Both the position numbers and the translations under genes were made by a program. Below, in pieces: positions 43,978-52,883 of a stretch of 64,000 nucleotides of DNA. The notes under the pieces were generated by a model, which ran no database searches, was not told the DNA's origin, and saw only the letters and a list, made by a program, of their open reading frames with translations. Source of the stretch: Haliscomenobacter sp033763495 (lineage in GTDB: Bacteria > Bacteroidota > Bacteroidia > Chitinophagales > Saprospiraceae); the NCBI RefSeq assembly GCF_033763495.1, contig NZ_JANRKL010000216.1:1-64000 (forward strand), written 5' to 3'. Numbering within the stretch: the first letter of the stretch is position 1; every line of letters begins with the position of its first letter.

Positions 43978-46875
43978 TTATATCTTTCTATTGTTTCTGA
44001 AATTTTTATTGTGCTTATCATTATAAAGTTTGGAATAAAAAGGAATTTTTTCCTTTTTATTGGGAGAAAATTGATAAGGTATGAATTTTAGCATCAATTT
44101 TTGGATTGGAGGTATAACAACTAGTTTGAGTTTAGTTGGCATAGAAATTTGATCAATAATTTTCATCTTTGGTAGGTTTTTTATAATCTGTCTAGCATCA
44201 ATATTGTATTTTTTTAACTCTTTGTAGTTTTTGTAAAAAACTGTTTCATTATCCTCACTAAACATGGAAGAATAAACCCAATTAAAATGGTAATCATTAA
44301 AAAATAAAGGAACATGAAAAACAGATTCATATGATTCATACAAATCGTTTTTTGGAAATAACTTTTGGAATTCTCCCATTAATTTGAAATATGAGTCCCA
44401 ATCTTTCCTCAAATTCATATTATTAAATAAGATCCAAGAGTAATCGGAGTTAATACTATTCTTTAACAAATACTCTTGAAGGCCAATAGGTATATCCACT
44501 CTCGAACAATAGTAAAGTTCAAAAATAAGGATCGATAAATTTTTATTACTGCTAACTGCTGTCATTTCTTCTAAAATCTCATTGATAATTATCGATAAGT
44601 CTTGCCTTTTTAAGCAATAACCCAAATAGTCAAACAATACATAGTTCCCTTTTTCACCATCAACTATAAATTCAAGGCAACAATTTATTCCTCTTTCAAT
44701 CAAGGTTCTTTTAATTGATACACGAATATTTTTCAAATTGGGAATAATAGGGAGTAATATTTTTAGTGAATCCTCTTCATTGTAATTTAGCAATACAATC
44801 ATAAGATCGTCAATTATTTCAGAGTCTAAAGATTCTTTATCAACTTTTAAAATGAATAATTCGATTACTATGTACCAAAAAGAATTTGATAAATTTCTGG
44901 TCAATATTTCATTTCTTTCCTCTAATTTCCCTTTGATCTGGAAGTTTGCATAAATGTAATAAGCTGTAAGATATTCTAAAAATGTCTTATGCGTAAAGTT
45001 GTTTTCAAAATAAATAGACCTAAGTTTTGCAAATTCTAAAAAAGTCTCTGCGTTTGTCTCCGCTTCGGCCAAGTCTTCAATAATCCTCTTATCAACCATA
45101 TAACTAATGAGTAGTTTTTTGACGTTATTGTGAGATAAAACTTCATCTGATTGTTTTGACTGTATCTTATACTGCCAAAAAGCGAGAACAGAAAGAAGTG
45201 ATAACTTATTTTTTATATTACTTGAAATATCTAATTTCTTCTCTTTTTCATCTCTTCTTTCGATTAAAGTTTTAGTGCAACTCTCATAAATATCAAGTTT
45301 TGATTTAGGTAAATCTTTCTCATATTTATATATTAATAAAATCAGAGTGAGTAATAGTGGGTTACTTTTTAATTCTAATGGTATATTTTGTAGTGCTAGA
45401 ATAAATTTTCCGACGTTTTCTTCCCTTTCTTCATGTTCTATCTTAAACCATTTTGATACAAAATTGAGTATTTTTTCCTCGTTAAATTGATTGACACCAT
45501 ATACTGTAAAAGTTGAATCAAAAAAGACTTCTTGGTAGGACTCATATCTGCTTGAAACAATTATTATTGAGTTAACATGTTTTTTTGAAAAAAGATCTAT
45601 ATCTTCTTTAATTTCGTTTCTTTCAGATATATCAAAGACTTCATCTAATCCATCAAAAAAAACAATTGTTTTTTCATTTCTAACCATTTCGATTAAAAAT
45701 AAAAAATCTTCAACAGCTACTTGATATTTACTCTTGAGACAATCAAATATAAACTCTAAAACTCCACCTTTCATTTGAGTTTTATATTTATTGTACTCAT
45801 TTATAGGGACAATTATAGGTATATAATTTTCTATACTTTTGAGCCCAATGGCATTTTCGTTATTTTTTAAAATCTGGAGTGAAATATACTTAATTAGTGA
45901 AGATTTTCCAGCACCAGCATTCCCAAGAAGAACAATTTTGTTATTATCGCGGAATAAGTTATTTAAAGGTAAATTGCCCATATTGGTTGGCCCCATTGTG
46001 TAAGAAATATTCATTAAATTCTCTAACTTTTCTTTTACTTCTGGCCTTTTTAAGTCTTCAACATGAAAATTAGATTTTGAACCTATCTTTGAAAAAATAA
46101 CGTGGACCTCGTTAAAAATATTATGGCCAGCAAAGTGGTAAATTCCCTCCACCATATAAGGCCAAAAAGTCTCCCTATAGCCAATTTGATGAAAATCGGG
46201 CTCTTCAAAAATTGACTCGAGGTCAATTTCTCTAGGCCTATTTACGGTTGGTAGTTCTATCCCATAGAAATTAATATTCTCAATTTTCTTTTTCAGCCCT
46301 AAATAATACTCTTCCTTGAAGACTGTAAATATTTTTTTATAATATGTAATACTTTTTCTATTTAACTCTTTAATGGAATCTATTTTAAACAAAATATTAT
46401 TGAGCATTCGATCAACTAATTTGTCATTTGGAGACCTCGATTTATTGATTGCATCGTAAAATATCTCACAAAATCTTTCTATTTCATTGCGGAAATTAAT
46501 TGTATTTCTCGAATAATATATTTTCACAAGGCTTTCTTTCTTATAAGCATTTAAGGAAAGCTCTTCTACCAAATTGTTTTCAAACTCAACGAGCTCCATA
46601 GTATCATTATAAAAAAATGTTTCAAAGAGTTTTACTACATTCTTAAGCGCAAAAAGTTCACCAAGCCCTAAATTGTCTGAATCAAAAGAATATTGTATGT
46701 ATGAGTATTTATACAAACTCTCAAAATCATTTTTTAAATTTTGAAGATTGTATTTTGATAATAATTTGGCGATTTTTACACTGTTTTTTAAATTTGAATT
46801 TACAACTAATTTGGCGATTTCTTCAGTGAGACTAGCTAGCCATTCTACCACTAAGTCACTTATCAATTGTTGCAT
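43978..46875 (-). CDS. NACHT-domain NTPase, probable anti-phage or stress sensor
   Basis: The protein has 965 residues from the ATG at 46875; a TTG start at 46926 is possible but less likely. It is a STAND-type NTPase with a NACHT core: P-loop 'LLGNAGAGKSSLIKYIS' near residue 320 and Walker B 'TIVFFDGLDEVFD' near 408, followed by 'SIIIVSSRYES' (sensor 1) and 'NPLLLTLILLIYKYE'. About 300 N-terminal residues have no recognised effector motif, and about 400 C-terminal residues are helical and probably sense a ligand. Base composition is far more AT-rich than in any neighbour, and Lys/Asn/Ile/Glu usage is high, so it was probably acquired recently. Standalone bacterial NACHT proteins commonly defend against phage. 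Confidence 0.88.
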   Translation of the reverse strand: MQQLISDLVVEWLASLTEEIAKLVVNSNLKNSVKIAKLLSKYNLQNLKNDFESLYKYSYIQYSFDSDNLGLGELFALKNVVKLFETFFYNDTMELVEFENNLVEELSLNAYKKESLVKIYYSRNTINFRNEIERFCEIFYDAINKSRSPNDKLVDRMLNNILFKIDSIKELNRKSITYYKKIFTVFKEEYYLGLKKKIENINFYGIELPTVNRPREIDLESIFEEPDFHQIGYRETFWPYMVEGIYHFAGHNIFNEVHVIFSKIGSKSNFHVEDLKRPEVKEKLENLMNISYTMGPTNMGNLPLNNLFRDNNKIVLLGNAGAGKSSLIKYISLQILKNNENAIGLKSIENYIPIIVPINEYNKYKTQMKGGVLEFIFDCLKSKYQVAVEDFLFLIEMVRNEKTIVFFDGLDEVFDISERNEIKEDIDLFSKKHVNSIIIVSSRYESYQEVFFDSTFTVYGVNQFNEEKILNFVSKWFKIEHEEREENVGKFILALQNIPLELKSNPLLLTLILLIYKYEKDLPKSKLDIYESCTKTLIERRDEKEKKLDISSNIKNKLSLLSVLAFWQYKIQSKQSDEVLSHNNVKKLLISYMVDKRIIEDLAEAETNAETFLEFAKLRSIYFENNFTHKTFLEYLTAYYIYANFQIKGKLEERNEILTRNLSNSFWYIVIELFILKVDKESLDSEIIDDLMIVLLNYNEEDSLKILLPIIPNLKNIRVSIKRTLIERGINCCLEFIVDGEKGNYVLFDYLGYCLKRQDLSIIINEILEEMTAVSSNKNLSILIFELYYCSRVDIPIGLQEYLLKNSINSDYSWILFNNMNLRKDWDSYFKLMGEFQKLFPKNDLYESYESVFHVPLFFNDYHFNWVYSSMFSEDNETVFYKNYKELKKYNIDARQIIKNLPKMKIIDQISMPTKLKLVVIPPIQKLMLKFIPYQFSPNKKEKIPFYSKLYNDKHNKNFRNNRKI

Positions 46876-47234
46876 ACTTATAGCATTTATGTTTGGAATA
46901 GCCTGCAATTTATATTTTCGCACCAAGAAATCAAATTTGACAGATTTAATTTCTTAGTTTTATTATCTGAATTTCACCTATACCTCGCGGATTCAGGTTT
47001 TGTGCAAATCGTTTTGGCGAAATCCTGTAAAATCAGGATTTTCAAAGCACATTTGCACAAAACCAGAATCCGTACGGTATAACACTGAAGTTCTAACGAA
47101 TGTAATCCTAGATATGGCATTTCATCAAAAAATGGATTGAGCTTTTTCACAGAGTAGATGGATAATGCTTTTTTCGTATTTTTTTCACACATGCACATGG
47201 TTTCTTTAGAGTACAAAGAACCTCAAATTTCGTT
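46876..47234. other. Intergenic region dominated by a palindrome, no gene seen
   Basis: These 359 bases between the NACHT gene and rfbA contain the imperfect palindrome at 46980-47080. A short reading frame runs through it, but I see no convincing gene, RNA or promoter. Confidence 0.55.
46980..47080. repeat. Imperfect 101-base palindrome beside the NACHT gene
   Basis: The arms 46989-47009 and 47051-47071 match at 20 of 21 positions. An inner stem AATCCTG / CAGGATT (47021-47027, 47034-47040) and outer partly paired ends (ATACC... / ...GGTAT) extend the palindrome to about 101 bases. It lies just upstream of the AT-rich NACHT gene. Confidence 0.8.
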
Positions 47235-48101
47235 TTAACTCATTTTCAAAACATTCATCAAATACTCCCCATATCCACTCTTCATATACCGATGCGCCAG
47301 CACCTCCATCTGGGTTGCGTCGATGAAGCCCATTTCAAAAGCTGTTTCTTCGATGCAGCCAATTTTGAGCCCCTGCCGCTCTTCAATCACCTGAATGAAC
47401 TGCCCGGCTTGCATCAAGGATTGGTGGGTACCCGTATCCAGCCAGGCGATGCCCCGACCCAATACACCTACTTCCAGGTTACCTTCCTCCAGGTAATGTT
47501 TGTTGACATCGGTGATCTCGTATTCACCTCTGGCGCTGGGCTTTAGGTTTTTGGCAATCTCGACCACGCTGTTGTTGTAAAAGTACAAACCCGGTACTGC
47601 ATAATTGGACTTGGGTTGAGCTGGTTTTTCTTCGATGGACAAGGCCTTGAATTTTTTATCAAACTCAACTACCCCATAACGCTCTGGGTCGGCAACCTGA
47701 TAGGCAAAAACCACCCCTCCCTGAGGGTCAACTGATTCTTGCAACAACTCTTTCAAACCATTGCCATAAAATATATTGTCACCCAAAATCAATGCTGCAC
47801 TATCACTTCCAATGAACTCCTCACCCAATACAAAGGCCTGAGCCAAGCCATTGGGGTCATGTTGAGCAACATAGGAAAAATGACAACCTATATCTGCGCC
47901 ATCCCCCAGAAGTTTGGCAAAATTAGGCAAATCATGGGGAGTGGAAATGATCAAAATATCCCGAATGCCTGCCGACATCAGCGTAGACAAAGGGTAATAA
48001 ATCATGGGTTTATCGTACACCGGCATCAGTTGTTTGCTGACAGCCAAGGTGAGTGGATACAATCGGGTACCGAGACCACCTGCTAGGATGATTCCCTTCA
48101 T
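47235..48101 (-). CDS. rfbA: Glucose-1-phosphate thymidylyltransferase
   Basis: This enzyme joins dTTP and glucose-1-phosphate to dTDP-glucose, the first step toward dTDP-rhamnose and other deoxysugars of surface polysaccharides. The 288-residue length is normal. The nucleotide-binding start 'GIILAGGLGTRLYPLT' and 'SKQLMPVYDKPMIYYPLS' are unmistakable, and 'YGVVEFD' and 'EIKNL'-region equivalents follow in order. The rmlB, rmlC and rmlD genes are not in the window. A TATCTTTG promoter motif lies 75 bases upstream, and the leader contains a CGAGCA / TGCTCG stem. Confidence 0.95.
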   Translation of the reverse strand: MKGIILAGGLGTRLYPLTLAVSKQLMPVYDKPMIYYPLSTLMSAGIRDILIISTPHDLPNFAKLLGDGADIGCHFSYVAQHDPNGLAQAFVLGEEFIGSDSAALILGDNIFYGNGLKELLQESVDPQGGVVFAYQVADPERYGVVEFDKKFKALSIEEKPAQPKSNYAVPGLYFYNNSVVEIAKNLKPSARGEYEITDVNKHYLEEGNLEVGVLGRGIAWLDTGTHQSLMQAGQFIQVIEERQGLKIGCIEETAFEMGFIDATQMEVLAHRYMKSGYGEYLMNVLKMS

Positions 48102-48175
48102 TGCAGTTTAATTTTATTGGTTTTGAGAAAAAAACACGAGCAGGTCCAAATATTTTATTTTGACATGCTCGAAGA

Positions 48176-48183
48176 CAAAGATA
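48176..48183 (-). promoter_or_regulatory. Candidate rfbA promoter (-7 element)
   Basis: TATCTTTG on the minus strand fits TAnnTTTG, 74 bases upstream of the rfbA ATG. Confidence 0.5.
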
Positions 48184-48329
48184 GGAAGACAAAGTCTCTC
48201 CCGTCTAAAAAGCTCTGCCTTTTATCGAACAATGCACAAGCCCTAACGATAAGACCTTATCTTTCGTACCTGGGAAGGGGCAAAAAGATGAATCTTTGTC
48301 GCAGTGTTCCTGGATGAAATGGTTTTGCT

Positions 48330-49571
48330 ATGAATTTTACTGAAAATATCAAGTTGGCCTTTCGCTCTATCCGAGCCAATGCCCTTAGGGCGGTACTTAC
48401 CTTACTGATCATTGCTTTGGGCATCATGGCTCTGGTAGGTATTTTGACTGCCATCGACAGTGCTATTTATTCCCTGAGCAGCAATTTGTCCTACCTGGGG
48501 GCCAATGCCTTTGATGTGGACCCTAAGTTTGATGAAGGAGTGCGCGGCAACCGTGGGGGCCGTGTGGCCAAACGAGGGGAGGTGTTCACCTATCAACAAT
48601 CTATGGCTTTTAAGGAACGCTTCCATTTTAATGCCCGTACTGCTATTTCTTTCCGTTGTACCAACAATGCCGCTTTGCGTTCAGGCAAGGAAAAGACCAA
48701 TCCGGTCATGTTGATATTTGCATCAGATGAAAACTACCTGGAGGCCAAAGGTTTTGACCTGGAAATAGGTCGTGGATTTACCGCCCGGGAAGTGAACAGC
48801 GGAGGATACGTAACCATCATTGGTGCCGAAGTTGTGAAATTGTTGTTTAAAGGCAAAGCAGAAAAGGCCATTGGGCAGATTATTTCTACCGGAAGTATGA
48901 AACTCAAGGTGATTGGTGTGCTCAAGTCCAAAGGGTCCAGTATGAATCAGGATGAGGATCGCCGCATCATTATCCCCTTGTACACGGGTAAAATGTCTTA
49001 CGCTACTCAAAACACGAACTACCGCATCATGGTTGCGGTTACTGACCCAACTCAAATTGACAACGCAATTGCGATTGCAACCGGCTTGTTGCGCAACATC
49101 CGCAAGCTACGTGCTTCTCAGGACAATGATTTTGAAATCACCAAAAGCGATAGTTTGATTGGCATCATCAAGGAAAATACGGTTTATTTCCGGGCTGCTG
49201 CGGCAGGTATTGGCCTCATCACCCTATTAGGGGCGGCCATTGGTTTGATGAACATCATGTTGGTTTCGGTTACTGAACGAACCCGAGAGGTGGGCATCAG
49301 CAAGGCTCTTGGCGCAACCCGTCGGCATATCCTGATCCAATTTCTCACTGAAGCAGTAGTGATTTCCCTGATGGGTGGCTTTTTGGGCATCATCTTGGGC
49401 GTATTGATTGGCAACACGGTGACTTACTTCATGGGTGGTTCTTTTTTGTTCCCTTGGATGTGGATCACCATGGCGGTGTTGACCTGTACAGTGGTGGGAC
49501 TGGTGTCGGGTTTGTATCCGGCTATGAAGGCTGCAAGGTTGGATCCGATTGAGTCGTTGCGGTATGAGTAA
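48330..49571 (+). CDS. ABC transporter permease (MacB/FtsX type)
   Basis: The 413-residue membrane protein has the MacB/FtsX layout. One transmembrane helix lies near the N-terminus ('LTLLIIALGIMALVGILTAI', about 24-43), then a large extracytoplasmic domain to about residue 280, then three C-terminal helices of the FtsX domain. The latter include 'GLMNIMLVSVTERTREVGISKALGATRRHI', the signature coupling region. Its ATPase partner is not adjacent. It probably exports or mechanically transmits across the envelope; the substrate is unknown. Its last 50 bases overlap the end of the Nudix gene on the opposite strand. Confidence 0.9.
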   Translation: MNFTENIKLAFRSIRANALRAVLTLLIIALGIMALVGILTAIDSAIYSLSSNLSYLGANAFDVDPKFDEGVRGNRGGRVAKRGEVFTYQQSMAFKERFHFNARTAISFRCTNNAALRSGKEKTNPVMLIFASDENYLEAKGFDLEIGRGFTAREVNSGGYVTIIGAEVVKLLFKGKAEKAIGQIISTGSMKLKVIGVLKSKGSSMNQDEDRRIIIPLYTGKMSYATQNTNYRIMVAVTDPTQIDNAIAIATGLLRNIRKLRASQDNDFEITKSDSLIGIIKENTVYFRAAAAGIGLITLLGAAIGLMNIMLVSVTERTREVGISKALGATRRHILIQFLTEAVVISLMGGFLGIILGVLIGNTVTYFMGGSFLFPWMWITMAVLTCTVVGLVSGLYPAMKAARLDPIESLRYE

Positions 49572-50193
49572 AATCAACCACCTCCACCAACTCACTCACA
49601 ATCATCGCCGTAGCACCCCATAAAATCCGTCCTCCGAGGTCAAAATAAGGCACATCAGTCAAGGTGAAATTCGGATTGATCACCAGGTCCTTCACCTTCT
49701 GATGGTTTGGATTTTGAAAATAGTCAAAAGGCACTTCCAATATGTCGGCGACCTCAGATTCCTGGGGTAGCCATTGCGGAGCATATTCCATAAAACCTAC
49801 GTGAGGTTGTACATGGAAGTTGCTCACGGGAATGTACAATTCGGTCAATGCACCCAATAACTTGACGTCGGCTGGATTCACTCCTACTTCTTCCTGAGCC
49901 TCCCGTAGCGCCGTTTGGGCAGAGTGCCCATCGCCATCGTCGAAGCGGCCACCCGGGAAGCTGATCTGCCCCTTGTGGACATCCCTAGGGTTGTGCGAAA
50001 CCCGCTCAATGAACACCAGATTCCATTGCCCATTTTTAGGGAAAAACAACGCTAATACTCCTGCCAGAATAGCCGTGGGAGGGATGGTTCGCCCCTGATA
50101 CCGAGCGGGATGTGCCATTTTGATTTGAGCCAATTCCCCGGGTAAGGGATGCTGTAGGTTTTTTTCTAGTCTTTGTATAAATGTCAAGTCCAT
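49522..50193 (-). CDS. CoA pyrophosphatase-type Nudix hydrolase
   Basis: The 223-residue protein has the N-terminal 'HPARYQGRTIPPTAILAGVL' and 'FIERVSHNPRDVHKGQISFPGGRF' of coenzyme A/acyl-CoA diphosphatases. The Nudix box runs 'GGRFDDGDGHSAQTALREAQEEVGV'-like, with Asp at the first acidic position where Glu is usual and REAQEE intact. The reaction cleaves CoA to 4'-phosphopantetheine and adenosine 3',5'-bisphosphate. Its 3' end overlaps the FtsX-type permease gene tail to tail by 50 bases, which fixes the C-terminal coding of both. Confidence 0.88.
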   Translation of the reverse strand: MDLTFIQRLEKNLQHPLPGELAQIKMAHPARYQGRTIPPTAILAGVLALFFPKNGQWNLVFIERVSHNPRDVHKGQISFPGGRFDDGDGHSAQTALREAQEEVGVNPADVKLLGALTELYIPVSNFHVQPHVGFMEYAPQWLPQESEVADILEVPFDYFQNPNHQKVKDLVINPNFTLTDVPYFDLGGRILWGATAMIVSELVEVVDFTHTATTQSDPTLQPS

Positions 50194-50231
50194 GCTTGGT
50201 AAACAGGATTACAGGTTTAATGGTTGAAAAG

Positions 50232-50350
50232 TTGAGGAGTTGAGAAGTTGAGGCTACCGCAGCGATGTTGACGAGCCATTCTCACACTCACACTATCACA
50301 AACAAACACACCCCCATTCTTGCGGTAGCCTCACCCCCTCAACTCCTCAA
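50232..50350. repeat. Inverted repeat (30 bp arms) between divergent Nudix and murF-alr genes
   Basis: The arms 50232-50261 and 50321-50350 are reverse complements at 27 of 30 positions, enclosing 59 bases that are rich in CACA. The right arm ends 40 bases before the murF-alr start at 50391. Confidence 0.85.
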
Positions 50351-50390
50351 TTTTTTTCCGTTCCTTTGCTGCTTGCAAAAAATGATTGCC

Positions 50391-52847
50391 ATGTATTCGA
50401 TCCAGGCTATTCAAAAGATTTTACAAGCCAAGACTACGGAGAGGCCGCTGCATGAAGCCCAAATAGAACATTTATTGCTGGATAGTCGCCAAATCATTTT
50501 TGCCGAGCGCAGCCTCTTTTTTGCCATCAAGGGTGCCCAACAGGATGGGCATCAGTTCATTGATGCGGTGTATCAGGCCGGAGTACGCAATTTTGTGGTA
50601 ACCCAACTCCCCGAACCCCAGGCATTCCCGGAGGCCAATTTTTTGCTAGTGCCCAATGTCATTGCTGCTTTACAAACCCTAGCCACTCATCACCGTAAGC
50701 AATTTCCCCTCCAGGTTATTGGCATTACAGGCAGCAACGGCAAAACCACTGTTAAAGAATGGCTTTTTCAACTCCTGTATGCCAATTTTGCCATCATTCG
50801 CAGTCCCCGCAGTTTTAACTCCCAAATCGGGGTGCCTCTTTCGGTGTGGAACATCCAGTCCCAGCACGAATTGGGCATTTTTGAAGCTGGTATTTCCCGC
50901 TCCGGCGAGATGGCGAATTTAGCAAAAATCATTCAACCTCAAATCGGCATTTTCACCATGCTGGGGGAAGCCCACAATGAAGGGTTTGCCAGCAAACAAG
51001 TCAAATTACTGGAAAAATTACAACTTTTCCAGGGTATCGAACTGCTGATTTATTGTGCAGATGATCCGGACATTCAGGCAGAAATTTCGGCATTGCCTTG
51101 TGAAAAACTGAGCTGGTCGCTAGGGCAGCACCCCACAGCTGGTTTTTTTGTCCAAAAACCGGAAATATTCCTTAGACATACTCATCTGGAAGGCTGTTTC
51201 AGAGGCGAAACCCAACGCATTTCTGTTCCCTTTACCGACCAGGCCGCCATTGAGAATGCCATTCATTGCTGGGCAGTTTTGTTGCATTTGGGCATCAAAG
51301 CTGAACAAATTGCGGAACGGATGTCCCAACTGGAACCTGTAGCCATGCGGATGGAACTGTTGGACGGGCAAAACGATTGCCTCGTAATCAACGACACCTA
51401 CAATGCTGACCTCAGTTCCCTGCGCCTTGGCTTGCAATGGATGCGGCAGCACGAACAAGGGCGCAAGCGTAGCTTGGTTTTGTCCGAAATTTTACAAAGT
51501 GGCAGTACCAAAAAACAACTGTACCAAAAAATAAGCCACCTGATTGAGGAATACCAAATTGAGCGAGTGATCGGGGTGGGTGCAGCTACTATACAATTGC
51601 AGGATTTTTTACCCCGGGGATTTGAACAAGATTATTTTGAAAATACCCAGCACCTGCTCGATGTTTTACCCCAACTCCAATTTCAATCTGAAATCATCTT
51701 ACTCAAAGGTGCCCGGCAATACCACCTCGAAAAAATCGCCCAAGCCCTGGCCCGCCAGGTACACCAAGCTCGTTTGGAGGTCAACCTGAGCGCCCTGGCC
51801 CATAACCTACGTGCTTACCAGCGCTGTTTGCGCCCGGGAGTCAAAACAATGGTGATGGTCAAAGCTACCGCTTATGGGGCAGGCAGCAAAGAAGTGGCCC
51901 GCTTGCTGGAACACTTGCGGGTGGACTACTGCTGCGTGGCCTATGCTGACGAAGGCATCGAACTGCGGCAAGCAGGCATCAGTGCGCCCATTATGGTACT
52001 CAATCCCGAAGCTGGAGCCTTTGAACAAATGCGCCAACACCGCCTGGAGCCAGTGGTGTATAGCCAGGAACAACTGCGCAGCCTGCGCCTCGAATCCTTT
52101 CCCCACGGCATCCATCTTGGCATTGATAGTGGCATGCACCGATTGGGTTTCGACAGCCACGAAATGCCAGGTTTGTTGGATTACCTGCAGCAGCACCCAA
52201 GCCTCCTGGTCAGGTCCATCTATACCCACCTGGCGGCCACGGAAGATCCACAACACGATGCCTTCACCCACGAGCAGGCACGCCGTTTTCAGCTCGCTTT
52301 TGAGCAAATTTCGGGCACTTTGGGCTATCGACCCTTACAACATGCCTTGAACTCCAACGGGATCACCCGTTTTCCACAATACCAGCAGGATATGGTGCGT
52401 TTGGGAATTGGCCTGTATGGCATCGACGTAAGCAACACCTTACCCGAGCCGCTGCAGGTTGTTTTGAGTTTTAAGGCTACTATTTCACAAATCAAGGAAG
52501 TTGCTGCTGGCGAAACCATCGGGTATGGTCGCCGTGCCCAAGCCCATTCTCCTATGCGTACTGGTACCATTTCAGTTGGATATGCCGATGGTTTACGTCG
52601 TGGGGCAGGCAATGGAGCTTTTAAAGTGAAGGTCCGCGGGAAAAAAGCCCCGATTTTGGGCAGCGTGTGTATGGACATGTCGATGATTGATCTCAGCCAT
52701 ATTCCTGAGGCCCAAACGGGGGATACCGTGGAGATTTTTGGATTAGATCCTTCTGTAGATGAATTGGCACAAATACTCGGAACCATTCCATATGAGGTAT
52801 TTACCGGAATTTCACCCCGAGTTAAACGTGTCTATTTACAGGAATAA
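50391..52847 (+). CDS. Bifunctional MurF ligase / alanine racemase
   Basis: This is a fusion of two peptidoglycan enzymes in 818 residues (start ATG at 50391; ATG at 50382 adds only three residues). The N-terminal half is UDP-MurNAc-tripeptide:D-Ala-D-Ala ligase with ATP motif 'GITGSNGKTTVKEW' and 'SQIGVPLSVWN'. The C-terminal half is alanine racemase, with the PLP lysine in 'TMVMVKATAYGAG', 'HLGIDSGMHRLGFD' and the catalytic tyrosine region 'GYADGLRRGAGNG'. Making D-Ala and ligating D-Ala-D-Ala in one protein is a known Bacteroidota arrangement. An in-frame ATG at 50265 would lie in the palindrome and encode a non-family extension, so I reject it. Confidence 0.93.
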   Translation: MYSIQAIQKILQAKTTERPLHEAQIEHLLLDSRQIIFAERSLFFAIKGAQQDGHQFIDAVYQAGVRNFVVTQLPEPQAFPEANFLLVPNVIAALQTLATHHRKQFPLQVIGITGSNGKTTVKEWLFQLLYANFAIIRSPRSFNSQIGVPLSVWNIQSQHELGIFEAGISRSGEMANLAKIIQPQIGIFTMLGEAHNEGFASKQVKLLEKLQLFQGIELLIYCADDPDIQAEISALPCEKLSWSLGQHPTAGFFVQKPEIFLRHTHLEGCFRGETQRISVPFTDQAAIENAIHCWAVLLHLGIKAEQIAERMSQLEPVAMRMELLDGQNDCLVINDTYNADLSSLRLGLQWMRQHEQGRKRSLVLSEILQSGSTKKQLYQKISHLIEEYQIERVIGVGAATIQLQDFLPRGFEQDYFENTQHLLDVLPQLQFQSEIILLKGARQYHLEKIAQALARQVHQARLEVNLSALAHNLRAYQRCLRPGVKTMVMVKATAYGAGSKEVARLLEHLRVDYCCVAYADEGIELRQAGISAPIMVLNPEAGAFEQMRQHRLEPVVYSQEQLRSLRLESFPHGIHLGIDSGMHRLGFDSHEMPGLLDYLQQHPSLLVRSIYTHLAATEDPQHDAFTHEQARRFQLAFEQISGTLGYRPLQHALNSNGITRFPQYQQDMVRLGIGLYGIDVSNTLPEPLQVVLSFKATISQIKEVAAGETIGYGRRAQAHSPMRTGTISVGYADGLRRGAGNGAFKVKVRGKKAPILGSVCMDMSMIDLSHIPEAQTGDTVEIFGLDPSVDELAQILGTIPYEVFTGISPRVKRVYLQE

Positions 52848-52850
52848 GTA

Positions 52851-52858
52851 TATTTTTG
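52851..52858 (+). promoter_or_regulatory. Candidate promoter for the peptidylprolyl isomerase genes
   Basis: TATTTTTG fits TAnnTTTG, ending 25 bases upstream of the ATG at 52884 and just after the murF-alr stop. Confidence 0.5.
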
Positions 52859-52883
52859 CCCCACTACTAAAATAAAACTTAAC

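Noticed and set aside
46974..47216. 80-residue minus-strand reading frame next to rfbA
   Set aside because: It runs through the imperfect palindrome, has no family resemblance, and no promoter or start context; better explained as chance.
50265..50390. Upstream ATG extending murF-alr by 42 residues
   Set aside because: The extra part lies in the inverted repeat, is His/Thr-rich and unlike MurF; the ATG at 50391 fits the family.
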